This document shows positions 17,184 to 26,852 of a stretch of 64,000 nt of DNA, in pieces (position 1 is the first letter of the stretch; each line of letters opens with the position of its first letter). The stretch comes from CAWBLP01 sp963721065 (GTDB lineage: Bacteria > Pseudomonadota > Alphaproteobacteria > Acetobacterales > Acetobacteraceae), in NCBI GenBank assembly GCA_963721065.1, contig CAVRHO010000009.1, positions 124,001 to 188,000 of the forward strand, read 5' to 3'. The notes under the pieces were generated by a model. It worked only from the letters and a program-made list of their open reading frames with translations. It was not told the DNA's origin and did no database searches. The position numbers were made by a program, and so were the translations under genes.

Positions 17184-18797
17184 TCAGGCCGCCGTGCCGT
17201 CGAACCAGGCCGTGCGAACCCCGCCCCCCGACCAGGTGAACGGCCCCGCGATCGCCGGTCGATAGCCCTTCAAATTCTTCACGCCGGCCGATGTCAGCGG
17301 CACGGCATGACAGTAGATCAGCGCCGCTTCCTCGTTCACGATGCTGTCCACTTCCGTGTACAGCTCCTTGCGCTTGTTCTTGTCGGAGGTGAGGCGCGCT
17401 TCCTCGATCAGCTTGTCGGTCTTGGGGTTCTTGAAGCCGACACGCAGCTTTCCCTCGGCGCCGCTGGAATGCAGCCAGCGCGAGTACCATCCGTCCGGAT
17501 CGAAGCGATAGCTCGACGCGGTGGAATCGATTCCCCAGTCGTTCTTGCGGTACTTATCCCGCAGTACCGGGTTGTCGAATACCTCGTTGGTGGCCTTGAA
17601 CCCGGCATCCATCAGCATGGCGTGCACCAGCTCACCGGTGTTGCGCATGTACTGGAAGGATTCACGCGCAACCACCGCGATGGGCATGTTCTGCATGTTC
17701 AGCTTGCGCAGGATATAGCGGGACTTGTCCGGATCGTAGGCCTGCTCGTTGCTTACACCGGGCATGTACCACGGGCTTTCGGAGCCGTAGATCGACTTCA
17801 CCGCTTCCCCCAGGCCGTTGAACACGGCCTCATGGATCGCCTCCTTGTCGATCGCGTGGGCGACCGCCTGGCGCAGCATCTTGCCGTTCGGTGCATTCAT
17901 CGCGAACGGCCCCGATTTGGCGTTGATGTTCAGATGCACCGTGCCGACCTGCGGAACCGCCCAGGTGTCGAACTTGTCGGAATACGACTTCTTGAAATCG
18001 GCGACATCGCTGTAGGCCATGTTGTCGATCAGATCGACCTCGCCGCTGCGCAGGGCGGTCAGCCGGACCCTGTCCTCGCGCTTCGGATAGCCTTCGATCG
18101 CATCCAGATAGGGCAACGGCTTTCCGTCGGCGCCGGTCTCATAGTAGTTTTCGAAGCGCACGAGTTCGCTTTTCGCATAGCGCTTCCACGAGACGAACTT
18201 GAACGGCCCGCAGCCGACCGGGTGCGTGTCCGCGGTGCCCACGCTGTTCGGCGCAATCAAATTGCACGGATAGAACACCACGTTCGCGAGGAACACCGCG
18301 CTGGGACGCTTCAGGTAGATGTGCACCACGTATTTGCCGTCGGCTTCGACCTTCTCGACTTCCTCCAGGCTGGCCCGGGCGAACGGATGCCCGACCTTCG
18401 GGTCCATGATCCGCTCATAATTCCACTTCACCGCAGCGGCATCGACATCGGCCCCGTTGTGGAACTCCGCCCCCTTCCGCAGTTGGAAGGTGTATTTCAT
18501 CAGGTCCTTGGAGATGTCCCATTCCTGGGCGATACCCGGCGCGATCTCCATCTTCTGCGTCAGGTCGAGCAGGCCCATCGTGGTGGCCGCCATCGGATCG
18601 GAGACGTAATAGACCAGGTTGCGATGGGAATCGAGACCGGAGCCATCCACCCTTGTACCGAACCGCAATGTGCCGCCCCGCTTCGGGGTTGTATCGGCCC
18701 GCGCCGGCAGGCCCGATGCCAGCACGCCGGCCGCGGCGCCAGCCAGAAGCCCGCGACGGCCGAGATTGAAAGGACTCCGATCGTCATGCACCCGCAT
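17184..18797 (-). CDS. peptide/nickel ABC transporter substrate-binding protein (family 5)
   Basis: A 537-residue extracellular solute-binding protein, family 5. The N-terminus has an RR-containing, Tat-like signal (NLGRRGLLAGAAAGVLASGL) and then the typical KRGGTLRFGT strand. Family blocks follow, including EWDISKDLMKYTFQLRKGAE for the lobe I motif and GPFKFVSWKRY. It should capture a peptide, opine or similar ligand in the periplasm for the DppBCDF-like system; the ligand is not evident. The start is set by a GGGAGG Shine-Dalgarno; the 23 extra in-frame residues upstream are not signal-like. It is the first gene of the unit, as expected for the most abundant component. Confidence 0.92.
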   Translation of the reverse strand: MRVHDDRSPFNLGRRGLLAGAAAGVLASGLPARADTTPKRGGTLRFGTRVDGSGLDSHRNLVYYVSDPMAATTMGLLDLTQKMEIAPGIAQEWDISKDLMKYTFQLRKGAEFHNGADVDAAAVKWNYERIMDPKVGHPFARASLEEVEKVEADGKYVVHIYLKRPSAVFLANVVFYPCNLIAPNSVGTADTHPVGCGPFKFVSWKRYAKSELVRFENYYETGADGKPLPYLDAIEGYPKREDRVRLTALRSGEVDLIDNMAYSDVADFKKSYSDKFDTWAVPQVGTVHLNINAKSGPFAMNAPNGKMLRQAVAHAIDKEAIHEAVFNGLGEAVKSIYGSESPWYMPGVSNEQAYDPDKSRYILRKLNMQNMPIAVVARESFQYMRNTGELVHAMLMDAGFKATNEVFDNPVLRDKYRKNDWGIDSTASSYRFDPDGWYSRWLHSSGAEGKLRVGFKNPKTDKLIEEARLTSDKNKRKELYTEVDSIVNEEAALIYCHAVPLTSAGVKNLKGYRPAIAGPFTWSGGGVRTAWFDGTAA

Positions 18798-19138
18798 ACT
18801 GTAACCTCCCTTGCCGCGTGATTTTTGTTTCGCGTCATTCGACGTTCGGTGCGAACACGTGCCCACGACAGCGCAACGACATCAGCACTGTCCCGGCCGT
18901 GTCGATCACGGCAATTTTGACCTTTGGCAGGCTAGGGAATCGGAACTGATCAGGGCAACTTAAATCTGAGATTGCCGCGAGCGGGGGGGCATGACTATCG
19001 CGCGAGCAATATGCCGCACTACCAACTGGCATCATCCGTACATGCTGGCCGCTCGGCGCAATCATTCTCTGAAGATGACTGTTTCCGACATTTGGCCGCG
19101 CGGCATCGGTCCCAGGCCCCGCCGCGGGTACGCTATGC
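18798..19138. other. 341 bp gap upstream of the binding-protein operon
   Basis: This should hold the promoter of the binding protein-dppB-dppC unit. A comparatively AT-rich patch at about 18915-18975 contains a weak minus-strand TTGCCC-N17-CTAGCC pair, too poor to call. No repeat family member or convincing small gene was seen. Confidence 0.4.
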
Positions 19139-19561
19139 TCAGTCGCGCCGTGGAGCCGATCCCACCCGGCCCTCCGCAGCGCGCGCCCGGCGCTGCTGGC
19201 CCTCCAGGGTTTCCTCGGCCGGATGGGTACGATCGGGCGGCGTCGCCACATTTTCGCCGACCGCTGCACCCGGCGCGTTGCCGGTGTCACGCAGCGCGGT
19301 CGGCGCGTGGCTTCCCAGGATATCCATGACGCGGTCGCTTTGCGGATGCTCGACGGTCACCGCGACGACGGTTCTGCCGTCGGTGTCGTTCGGCACCACC
19401 GGCGTCTGTTCCGATCGCGTCGTTTCGGTGTCCGGCGTGTCCGCATCCCCGCCGGCGTAGCGGCGGATCGCCGTGGAGGGGATGCCGGCCGCTTTCAGAT
19501 CGGTCACCGCCGCATCCGTCTGGTCTTCGGTGTCGTAGGCAGCAACCAGGACTTTGCGCAT
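19139..19561 (-). CDS. hypothetical protein with N-terminal stress-protein-like fold
   Basis: A 140-residue acidic protein. The first 80 residues alternate strands and helices (MRKVLVAAYDTEDQTDAAVT, then LKAAGIPSTAIRRY and TVVAVTVEHPQSDRVMDILG). This resembles the alpha/beta domain of YsnF/YflT-like general stress proteins, in which an entry is scanned for conflicting residue pairs. The last 50 residues are polar, low in hydrophobics and probably disordered. There is no signal peptide or catalytic motif. It precedes ligA's stop on the same strand as an isolated gene. The family link is by overall look only. Confidence 0.55.
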   Translation of the reverse strand: MRKVLVAAYDTEDQTDAAVTDLKAAGIPSTAIRRYAGGDADTPDTETTRSEQTPVVPNDTDGRTVVAVTVEHPQSDRVMDILGSHAPTALRDTGNAPGAAVGENVATPPDRTHPAEETLEGQQRRARAAEGRVGSAPRRD

Positions 19562-19648
19562 AACACGGCTCCCACAGGCGGCAATCGCCTGTACAACGGG
19601 AGTCCCGCGGGCGCGGTTGCCGTGGGCAGGGCAGCCGCCGAACGTCGC

Positions 19649-21731
19649 TCAATCCAGCCCGGCCAGTGCCCGCCACTCCGCTTCGGTCACGGTCCGCACG
19701 CCCAGCTCCGTCGCCTTGCGCGCCTTGGACCCGGCATCGGCGCCGACCACCACCAGGTTGGTCTTCTTCGACACGCTGTCGGTCACCTTGGCCCCCAGCG
19801 CCTCGGCCCGCGCCTTCGCTTCCGGCCGCGTCATGGTTTCCATCGTGCCGGTGAACACCACCGTCTTCCCGGCGATCTCGCTGTCCGCGGCGGCCGTCTG
19901 CTGCACCGGCTGGATCTCCAGCTCGCCCGCCAGTTCGTCCAGCGTCGCCACGTTCCGCGGTTCGCCGAAGAAATCCGCCAGCTCCCCGGCGATCGACGGG
20001 CCGATGCCGACGATGCTGCCCAGTTCCTCGCGCGCCTCGGAGCCGATCACCGTGGCGGCGCGCATCTGCTCCCGCCAGTTCTCGAAACTGCCGTAGTGAC
20101 GCGCCAGCAGCCGGGCGTTGGACTCGCCGATGCGGCGGATTCCCAGGGCGTAGATGAACCGGTCCAGCGGGATGCGGCGCCGCGCCTCGATCGCGCGCAC
20201 CAGGTTGCGCGCGGAGACGCGGCCCCAACCTTCGCGCTTCGCGATTTCGTCGGCCCGGGCCGGCAGGCGGAACAGGTCGGCGGGGCTGTTCAGCCAGCCC
20301 TCGTCGTAGAATTCCTGCACGGTCTTTTCGCCCAGCCCGTCGATGTCGAAGGCGGGGCGGGAGACGAAGTGGATCAGGCGTTCGACGCGTTGCGCCGGGC
20401 AGATCAGCCCGCCGGTGCAGCGGCGCACCACTTCCCCGGACGGGCGCACCGCATGGCTGCCGCAGGCGGGACAGGTGTCGGGGAACCGGAACGGCGTGGC
20501 GTCCGTCCGGCCGCTTCTCCGGCACGCTGCCCAGGATCTGCGGGATCACGTCGCCGGCGCGCTGCAGCACCACGGTGTCGCCGATGCGCACGTCCTTGCG
20601 GGCGATCTCGTCCTCGTTGTGCAGGCTGGCGCGCTGCACCAGCACGCCGCCGACATTCACCGGCTCCAGTTCCGCCACCGGGGTCAGCGCGCCGGTGCGG
20701 CCCACCTGGATGCGGATATCCTTCAACACTGTCGTTGCCTGTTCGGCCGGGAACTTCCAGGCGATCGCCCAGCGGGGCGCCCGGCCGACGAAGCCAAGGC
20801 GACGCTCCAACGACAGGTCGTCGATCTTGTACACGACGCCGTCGATGTCGTATTCCAGTTCGGCCCGCTGCACCGCGATGTCCGCCTGGAACGCGGCGGC
20901 GTCTTCCTGGGTCAGCAACAGGCGGGACAGCGGATTCACCTGGAAACCCCAGGCGCGCAGGCGGTCCAGGTAGTCCCAGTGCGTGTCGGCGACGGGTTCG
21001 CTGGCCTCGCCCATGGCATAGGCGAACAGCGACAGCGGCCGCCCGGCGGTGATCTTCGGGTCGAGCTGGCGCAGGCTGCCGGCCGCGGCGTTGCGCGGGT
21101 TGGCGAACACCTTGTCGCCGGCCTCGGCCTGCGCCGCGTTCATCGCCAGGAAGTCGGCCTTGGACATGAACACTTCGCCGCGGATCTCGATCAGCGCCGG
21201 GGCATGGCCCTTCAGCCGCAACGGCAGGGATTTCAGCGTGCGCAGGTTGGCGGTGACGTCCTCGCCCTCGGTGCCGTCACCGCGGGTGGCGCCGCGGGTG
21301 AAGCGACCGTGTTCGTAGGTCAGGTTGATCGACAGGCCGTCGATCTTGGGCTCCCCCACGAAGCGCAGCACGGCGTCGGCAGGCAGGCCCAGGAACCGGC
21401 GGGCGCGGGCGCAGAACTCGGAAAATTCGTCGCCGTCCATGGCGTTGTCGAGCGACAGCATCGGCACGCGGTGGCGCAGCTTGGCGAACCCGGTCTCCGG
21501 CGCGGCCCCCACCCGGCGCGACGGAGAGTCCGGGCGGATCAGGTGCGGGAAGTGGGCCTCGATCGCGGCGTTGCGGCGGCGCAGGGCGTCGTATTCGGCG
21601 TCGGAGACTTCCGGCGCGTCCTGCTGGTAGTAGGCGCGGTCGTGATGCGCGATCTCCCGGGCCAGGCGCTCGAGTTCGGCGGCGGCCTCGGATTCGGAGA
21701 GGGAGTCGAGCGCAGGGGCATCGGCCGTCAT
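19649..21731 (-). CDS. ligA: NAD-dependent DNA ligase LigA (frame interrupted by one extra base)
   Basis: LigA seals nicks in replication and repair using NAD+. The N-terminal part has the adenylation lysine K119 in FVGEPKIDGLS, the nucleotidyl-transferase motifs and an OB fold. The C-terminal part has the remaining zinc-finger cysteines (RRCTGGLICPAQ), helix-hairpin-helix repeats and a BRCT domain (IAGKTVVFTGTMETMTRPEA). The two parts are in different frames. Removing one base near 20497-20500, within GGACGCC on the coding strand, restores the CPAC half of the zinc finger and gives a 693-residue ligase, the normal length. Because ligA is usually essential, a sequence error is more likely than a pseudogene. 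It follows recN by 127 bp. Confidence 0.9.
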
Positions 21732-21858
21732 GATTCGGACTCCTTCCCCTTCGGCTGGGGGGCTGGAGGGAGGAGGACGGGGCGACTTTCGCGGCAACGG
21801 GATCTGCGCGTTTCCCCCTGCCGCCGGGATTTGGCGCCTGCCCTTTCCAACTCCCCGG

Positions 21859-23551
21859 TCACGCCGTCGCCCCCAGCAGGTCGTCGGCCGCGGCGCGGGC
21901 GGCTTCGGTGACGATTTCCCCAGCCAGCATGCGTGCGATCTCCTCCCGCCGCGCCGGCGCATCCAGCGGATCCACACGCGTGGCCGCGCGGCCGCGGGCG
22001 GCGGACTTCGCCACCAGCAGATGCGCCATGCCGCGCGCCGCCACCTGCGGGCTGTGCGTCACCACCAGCACCTGCAGCCGTTCCGACACCCGCGCCAGCC
22101 GGTCGCCCACCGCCGCCGCGGTGGCGCCGCCGACGCCGGAATCCACCTCGTCGAACACCAGGGTCGGCACCGAGGAGCCGGACGACAGCACCACCTTCAG
22201 CGCCAGCATCAGCCGCGACAACTCCCCGCCCGAGGCGATCCGCGCCAGCGGGCCCGGCTGCTGCCCCGGATTGGTGGCGATCAGGAAGCGCACTGCATCC
22301 ATGCCGCCGGCGCCCCAGTCGGCTTCCGACCGGGCCGACACCTCGGCATGGAACCGTGCCTTGTCCAGCCGCAGCGGCGGCAGTTCCTGCGCCACCGCGC
22401 GCTCCAGCCGCCCGGCAGCGTCGTGACGGGCCGCGGACAGCGCCTCGGCGGCGGCGATATAGCGTGCGCGCGCCGCGACCGCCGCCTGCTCCAGCGCCAC
22501 CACCTGCGCTTCGCCGGTCTCCAGCGCCGCCAGCCGCGCCGACAGGGAATCCAGCAGCGCCGGCAGGTCTGCCACGGAAACGGCGTGCTTGCGCGCCGCG
22601 CCGCGCAGGGCGAACAGACGCTCCTCCGTCTGTTCCAGCAGGCGCGGATCGGCGTCGGCTTCGGCGGCCAGGCGGGTCAGCAGCGTCTCCGCCTCGGCCA
22701 GGGCCTCCTCCGCCCGCTCCAGCGCGGCCAGCGCGCCCGGAGGCCGGGTTCGCCGCGTCCGGCTGGTTCGGCGGCACCAGGCGCTGCAGTGTGCGGGACG
22801 CCCCGCGCAACGCGGCGGCCGGTCCCGGGCTGCGGCGGTCGCGCGGGGTCAGTTCGGCCAGCGCGGCGGCAATCGCCTCCGCCCGGCGCTCGCCCTGCTG
22901 CAGGCGCTGGCGTTCGGCTGCGAGGGCTTCCTCCTCGTCCTCCTGCGGGGCCAGGGCGGCGAGTTCGTGCACGGCGTGGCGCAGGAATTCCTCATCGCGC
23001 TGCGCGGTGGCGATCGCCTCCCGCGCCGCGTCCAGCTCCGCCACCGCGGAACGCCAGTCCCGCCACGCCGTGGTGACCGCCTGCCGCAGCTCGGCGGCGA
23101 CGCCGAACGCGTCCAGCAGCGCGGCATGGCCGGCGGGATCGGCCAGGCCCATCTGCTCGTGCTGGCCCTGCACCTCCACCAGCAGCCCGCCGACCCGGCG
23201 CAGCAGCGTGACGCCCACCGGCTGGTCGTTGAGGAACGCGCGGGACCGGCCGTCCTTCGCCACCACCCGGCGCAGCACGATCTCGTCCTCGGCCGCCAGG
23301 CCCTGTTCGGCCAGCAGCGCCAGCACCGGATGGCCGGAAGGCGGCAGGAAGCAGGCCGTCACGCTGGCCTGGGCGGCGCCGGGCCGTACCAGGCCGGCCT
23401 CGGCCCGCGCGCCCAGGGCCAGGCCCAGGCTGTCCAGCAGGATGGACTTGCCGGCGCCGGTTTCGCCGGTCAGCACCGTCAGGCCCGGACCGAATGTCAG
23501 GTCCAGGCGCTCGATCAGCACCACGTCGCGGATCGACAGCGCGGTAAGCAT
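21859..23551 (-). CDS. recN: DNA repair ATPase RecN (frame interrupted by one extra base)
   Basis: RecN is an SMC-like ATPase of double-strand-break repair. Walker A is GETGAGKS (29-36) and the C-terminal ABC half has ASGGELSRLMLALKVVL and the Walker B region TLVFDEVDSGVGG, with a coiled-coil middle. The N- and C-terminal parts are in different frames, joined near 22738-22742, where TCCGGGCGCG on the coding strand needs one base fewer (GGG to GG) to continue as ASGALAALERAEE. The corrected product has 563 residues, normal for RecN. It lies 19 bp after bamD, probably in one transcript. Confidence 0.9.
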
Positions 23552-23570
23552 GCGGCCCGCGCCCGACGGC

Positions 23571-24443
23571 TCAGAAAATCGTGTGCCAGGCGCGGGAGAA
23601 GAAGCCCTGTCCCTCGCCGGTGGGTACAGGCGCGCCAGCCACCAGCCCGTCGCGGGAGAGCTGGTCGTAGGTGTCCGCGTACCAGACGCTGCCGGGGTAG
23701 TTGTAGCCCAGCACGGCGGCGGTGCGCTTCGCCTCCTTGGGGAGGCCAAGCGTCAGATACACTTCGGTCAGCCGGGACAGCGCCTCCGGCACGTGGTTGG
23801 TGGTCTGGTAGTCGTTCACCACGGCCTGGAAGCGGCCGATCGCTGCCTCATACAGATGCTGTTCCTGGTACCAGCGGCCGATCGCCATTTCCTTGCCGGC
23901 CAGGTGGTCGCGGCACAGGTCGATCTTCAGCGACGCATCGCGGGCATAGGGCGTGCCGGGGAAGCGGTTGACCACGTCCTGCAGGGCGTTCATCGCCTGC
24001 CGGGTATCCTGCTGGTCACGCTGGATGTCGGAGATCTGCTCGTAATAGCACAGGGCGCGCAGGTAATAGGCATAAGCGATATCGCGTCCCGCCGGATGGA
24101 GCTGGATGTAGCGGTCCAGCGTGCCGATCGCGTCGGTGTAGTGGTTCTGCTGATACTGGACATAACCCTGCATCAACTGCGCCTTCACCGCCCAGGGCGA
24201 GTACGGATAGTTCTGCTCCAACGTGGTGAACTGGTCGCTCGCACTGTCGTAACGGCCGCTGTTCAGGGCGTCGATGCCGTTGTTGTACAGCGTCTGCACC
24301 GGAACGGCGGGCGCCGTGGTGTCGGCGGCGGCCTGCTCGTCACTGCTGGAGCCGCCGCAGCCGGCCAGCAGCGGCAGCAGCGCCACGGCCACGAAGCCGA
24401 ACCGGCGGAGGGGGGAGCGGTCAGGTCTGCGAATCGGGTCCAT
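23571..24443 (-). CDS. bamD: outer membrane assembly lipoprotein BamD
   Basis: BamD is the essential lipoprotein partner of BamA in outer-membrane beta-barrel insertion. The 290-residue product has a lipoprotein signal (LLPLLAGC, lipidated C29) and a run of TPR-like repeats starting YNNGIDALNSGRYDSASDQF and continuing through AKAQLMQGYVQYQQ-type helices, the usual five-repeat array. The length and the PGTPYARDASLKIDLCRDHL block are typical. It heads the group bamD-recN-ligA on the minus strand, an order common in alphaproteobacteria. Confidence 0.93.
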   Translation of the reverse strand: MDPIRRPDRSPLRRFGFVAVALLPLLAGCGGSSSDEQAAADTTAPAVPVQTLYNNGIDALNSGRYDSASDQFTTLEQNYPYSPWAVKAQLMQGYVQYQQNHYTDAIGTLDRYIQLHPAGRDIAYAYYLRALCYYEQISDIQRDQQDTRQAMNALQDVVNRFPGTPYARDASLKIDLCRDHLAGKEMAIGRWYQEQHLYEAAIGRFQAVVNDYQTTNHVPEALSRLTEVYLTLGLPKEAKRTAAVLGYNYPGSVWYADTYDQLSRDGLVAGAPVPTGEGQGFFSRAWHTIF

Positions 24444-24516
24444 TGGTGCGGCTTATACCATGCAGCGGAGCGGCGCGAAGGGCCGGGGCCATGATGGGGC
24501 GGTCATGATGGGGCGG

Positions 24517-25059
24517 TTACGACGGGGCGGTATAGATGTCGGCAAGCTCGATGGCGATGCCCGGCGGATCCAGTTCGATGCTGCCCAGGTTGATCACGCG
24601 GGTGACGATCTCGGCCCCCGCCCGCCGGTGGTGGATCACCTCGCGGCGCCTGGCGCGCACGACGAGGCAGTGCTGGATCGAGGGCACCCGGAAGTAGTCG
24701 GCCAGCTTGTCGCCCAGGTCGATGGACTGGGTTCCGGGCGAGAGGACTTCGATGACGACGACCGGATTGGTCGCGGCAACCGCGTCGCCCGGCGCCGGCG
24801 GGCCGCAATTCAGGATCGCATCGGGCTCGTAGTCGGTCTCGTCATCCACTTCGATGGTGATGCCGTCGGGCAGCGCCTCACAGGGGATGCCGGCGGCCCG
24901 GACGGCACTGTCCAGCGCGGCCCAGAGACGGCTCTTCAGGCGGGCGTGGGCAATGCGTTCCGGAGACATCGCCACCGGCTCGCCACCGATCCGCTCATAA
25001 CGGCCCGGCTGGCCCTCCGCCCAGTGACGGAACTCTTCGCGACTCAAGCGCTGCGGCAT
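24517..25059 (-). CDS. Uma2 family (DUF820) PD-(D/E)XK nuclease-fold protein
   Basis: A 180-residue Uma2-family protein. The nuclease-fold core is visible: an acidic residue in DYEPDAIL (D80), then VVVIEVLSPGT (E104), then a basic DKLADYF helix. The family is widespread, often multicopy, and predicted to be an endonuclease of restriction-like fold; biological roles are mostly unknown. Here it stands alone between bamD and a small membrane protein, with no partner suggesting defence or mobile DNA. Confidence 0.85.
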   Translation of the reverse strand: MPQRLSREEFRHWAEGQPGRYERIGGEPVAMSPERIAHARLKSRLWAALDSAVRAAGIPCEALPDGITIEVDDETDYEPDAILNCGPPAPGDAVAATNPVVVIEVLSPGTQSIDLGDKLADYFRVPSIQHCLVVRARRREVIHHRRAGAEIVTRVINLGSIELDPPGIAIELADIYTAPS

Positions 25060-25120
25060 GCCTGCACCCTGAACAACGCCGCCATGCTTAGCATGGGCGC
25101 GGCCCGGGGCGGAATGCGGC

Positions 25121-25501
25121 TCAGCCGAGCAGGGTGTAGTACGCGGCCAGGATCACCAGCCCGCTGACCGCCATGGTGGCATGCATCCCGATCACCAGGC
25201 TGGGCAGCGGCAGGCGACGCCGGCGCAACCGGGCCGAGGCGGGCAGGAGTCCGGTCAACAGGGCGAACACCAGGAAGGCGGCGGCCACCTTGCCGAACCC
25301 GGCGGCCCCCACCGCCACGCCGCGCGGCGGTCCGGCCAGCGCAATCAGCAACAGGACGAACCCGGCGATCGCCAGCGTCGCGTGAAGCACGCCGAACATC
25401 CAGTTCGGCACGTGGCGGCCTTCACTTTGCAGGTACCAGACCGCCAGTCCGGTTCCCAGAACGGCGGCAGCGCCCAGCAGGCACAGCGAGTCCAGCAGCA
25501 T
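25121..25501 (-). CDS. small membrane protein with four predicted TM helices
   Basis: A 126-residue hydrophobic protein with four likely membrane helices at about 5-24, 36-57, 66-86 and 103-124. A basic cytoplasmic-type loop (SARLRRRRLPLPS) lies between helices 3 and 4, and histidines (HATLAIAG, HATMAVSG) occur in helices 2 and 4. The two halves, each ending in an HAT-x-A-x-x-G motif, look like an internal duplication. The paired intramembrane histidines are reminiscent of small haem- or quinone-binding membrane proteins, but that is speculation. I do not recognise the family. Confidence 0.6.
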   Translation of the reverse strand: MLLDSLCLLGAAAVLGTGLAVWYLQSEGRHVPNWMFGVLHATLAIAGFVLLLIALAGPPRGVAVGAAGFGKVAAAFLVFALLTGLLPASARLRRRRLPLPSLVIGMHATMAVSGLVILAAYYTLLG

Positions 25502-25637
25502 GTTCTACTCCGGCCGGCCGATTACGTCTTCGTCATGGCATGGCCACACGTTTATCAGCCTCTTCTTGTGACGCACGTATTGCTGACGCATGACGAGTGT
25601 CGCGGAGGGCGGGTGTTCGGGTCCCACGGTGCCCCCG

Positions 25638-25742
25638 TCATGGCCGGGCCTGACCCGGCCATCGACACCGGAACGATCGGGTCGGGATGCAACGGGGCGC
25701 GCCTGGACGGGGGTGGATGGCCGGCTCAAGGCCGGCCATGAC
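25638..25742. repeat. REP/BIME-like element, full length
   Basis: Left arm ATGGCCGGGCCTGACCCGGCC, the core CACCGGAACGATCGGGTCGG with GCAACGGGGCGCGCC, and right arm GGCCGGCTCAAGGCCGGCC then ATGAC. It lies in the 475 bp gap downstream of sucD, next to a 33-bp tandem array. Confidence 0.9.
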
Positions 25743-25772
25743 GCGGAAGGGCGGTGGTTGTCCGCACCATCT

Positions 25773-25960
25773 GAAGAGCGGGTCTTCGTCCCCATTGAAG
25801 AGCGGGTCGCGTCCGCACCTTTTCACGTCGAAAAGCGAGACTCGTCCGCACCTTCCCCGTTGAAGAGCGCGCGTCGTCCGCACCTTTTCGCCCTGAAGAG
25901 CGAGCCTCATCCGCACGTTTTCGCGGCGAAGAACAGGCGTCGTCCGCACGTTTTCAGAAT
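25773..25960. repeat. 33-bp-period degenerate tandem array
   Basis: About six units start with gaagagcg (or gaaaagcg, gaagaaca) and contain cgtccgcacc or cgtccgcacg followed by ttttc. Four are 33 bp, one is 32 bp and the first is shortened to 24 bp. The array ends 16 bp from the sucD stop codon. A period of 33 keeps a reading frame open on both strands, which creates false ORFs. Confidence 0.8.
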
Positions 25961-25976
25961 GACGCGTATCGGACCG

Positions 25977-26852
25977 CTAGCCGTTCAGGACCTCCCGCAT
26001 CGTCGAGCCAAGCGCGGCGGGGCTGTCGGCAACGTGGATGCCGGCGGCGCGCATCGCGTCCATTTTCGCCGCGGCGGTGTCGCGGCCGCCACTGATCACC
26101 GCGCCGGCATGCCCCATGCGGCGTCCCGGCGGTGCGGCGGCGCCGGCGATGAACCCGACCGTGGGCTTCTTCACCGGGGCGCGGGCCAGGAACTCGGCCG
26201 CCTCGATTTCGCTCTGCCCGCCGATCTCGCCGATCATGATGATCTGTTTCGTCTCCTCGTCGGCCAGGAACATGTCCAGCACCTCGATGAAGTCGGTACC
26301 CTTCACCGGGTCGCCGCCGATCCCGACGCAACTGCTCTGCCCGAGGCCGACGGCAGTGGTCTGCGCCACCGCCTCATAGGTCAGCGTGCCGGAGCGCGAG
26401 ACGATTCCGACACTGCCGCGGCGGTGGATGTGGCCAGGCATGATGCCGATCTTGCAGGCGTCGGGGGTGATCACGCCCGGGCAGTTCGGGCCGATCAGCC
26501 GGGAGTTCGAGCCGCTCAGCGCCCGCTTCACCCGCACCATGTCCAGCACCGGAATGCCTTCGGTGATGCAGATCACCAGCGGGATCCCGGCGTCGATCGC
26601 CTCCAGGATGGCGTCCGCGGCAAACGGCGGCGGGACGTAGATTGCGGTTGCGGTGGCGCCGGTCTTCTCCCGTGCCTCCATCACCGTATCGAACACCGGC
26701 AAGTCCAGGTGCTTGCCGCCGCCCTTGCCCGGTGTGACGCCGCCGACGACCTTGGTGCCGTAGGCGATCGCCTGCTCGGTGTGGAAGGTGCCCTGCGATC
26801 CGGTGAAGCCCTGGGTGATGACCGTCGTGTTGGCATCGACGAGGATGGACAT
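25977..26852 (-). CDS. sucD: succinyl-CoA synthetase (ADP-forming) alpha subunit
   Basis: SucD and SucC interconvert succinyl-CoA and succinate with substrate-level ATP or GTP formation in the TCA cycle. The 291-residue alpha subunit has the CoA-binding Rossmann start (TTVITQGFTGSQGTFHTEQA), the GPNCPGVITP block and the phospho-histidine loop in RRMGHAGAVISGG (H248). Its ATG overlaps the sucC stop by one base (TGATG), indicating translational coupling. It is the last gene of mdh-sucC-sucD; a tandem array and a REP follow. Confidence 0.96.
   Translation of the reverse strand: MSILVDANTTVITQGFTGSQGTFHTEQAIAYGTKVVGGVTPGKGGGKHLDLPVFDTVMEAREKTGATATAIYVPPPFAADAILEAIDAGIPLVICITEGIPVLDMVRVKRALSGSNSRLIGPNCPGVITPDACKIGIMPGHIHRRGSVGIVSRSGTLTYEAVAQTTAVGLGQSSCVGIGGDPVKGTDFIEVLDMFLADEETKQIIMIGEIGGQSEIEAAEFLARAPVKKPTVGFIAGAAAPPGRRMGHAGAVISGGRDTAAAKMDAMRAAGIHVADSPAALGSTMREVLNG

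Noticed and set aside
25638..25949. Small Arg-rich minus-strand protein over the REP and tandem array
   Set aside because: The open frame is produced by the 33-bp period and the REP composition; no start site or domain supports it.
25773..25960. CRISPR-like array
   Set aside because: The units are degenerate tandem repeats without distinct spacers between identical repeats, and no cas gene is present.
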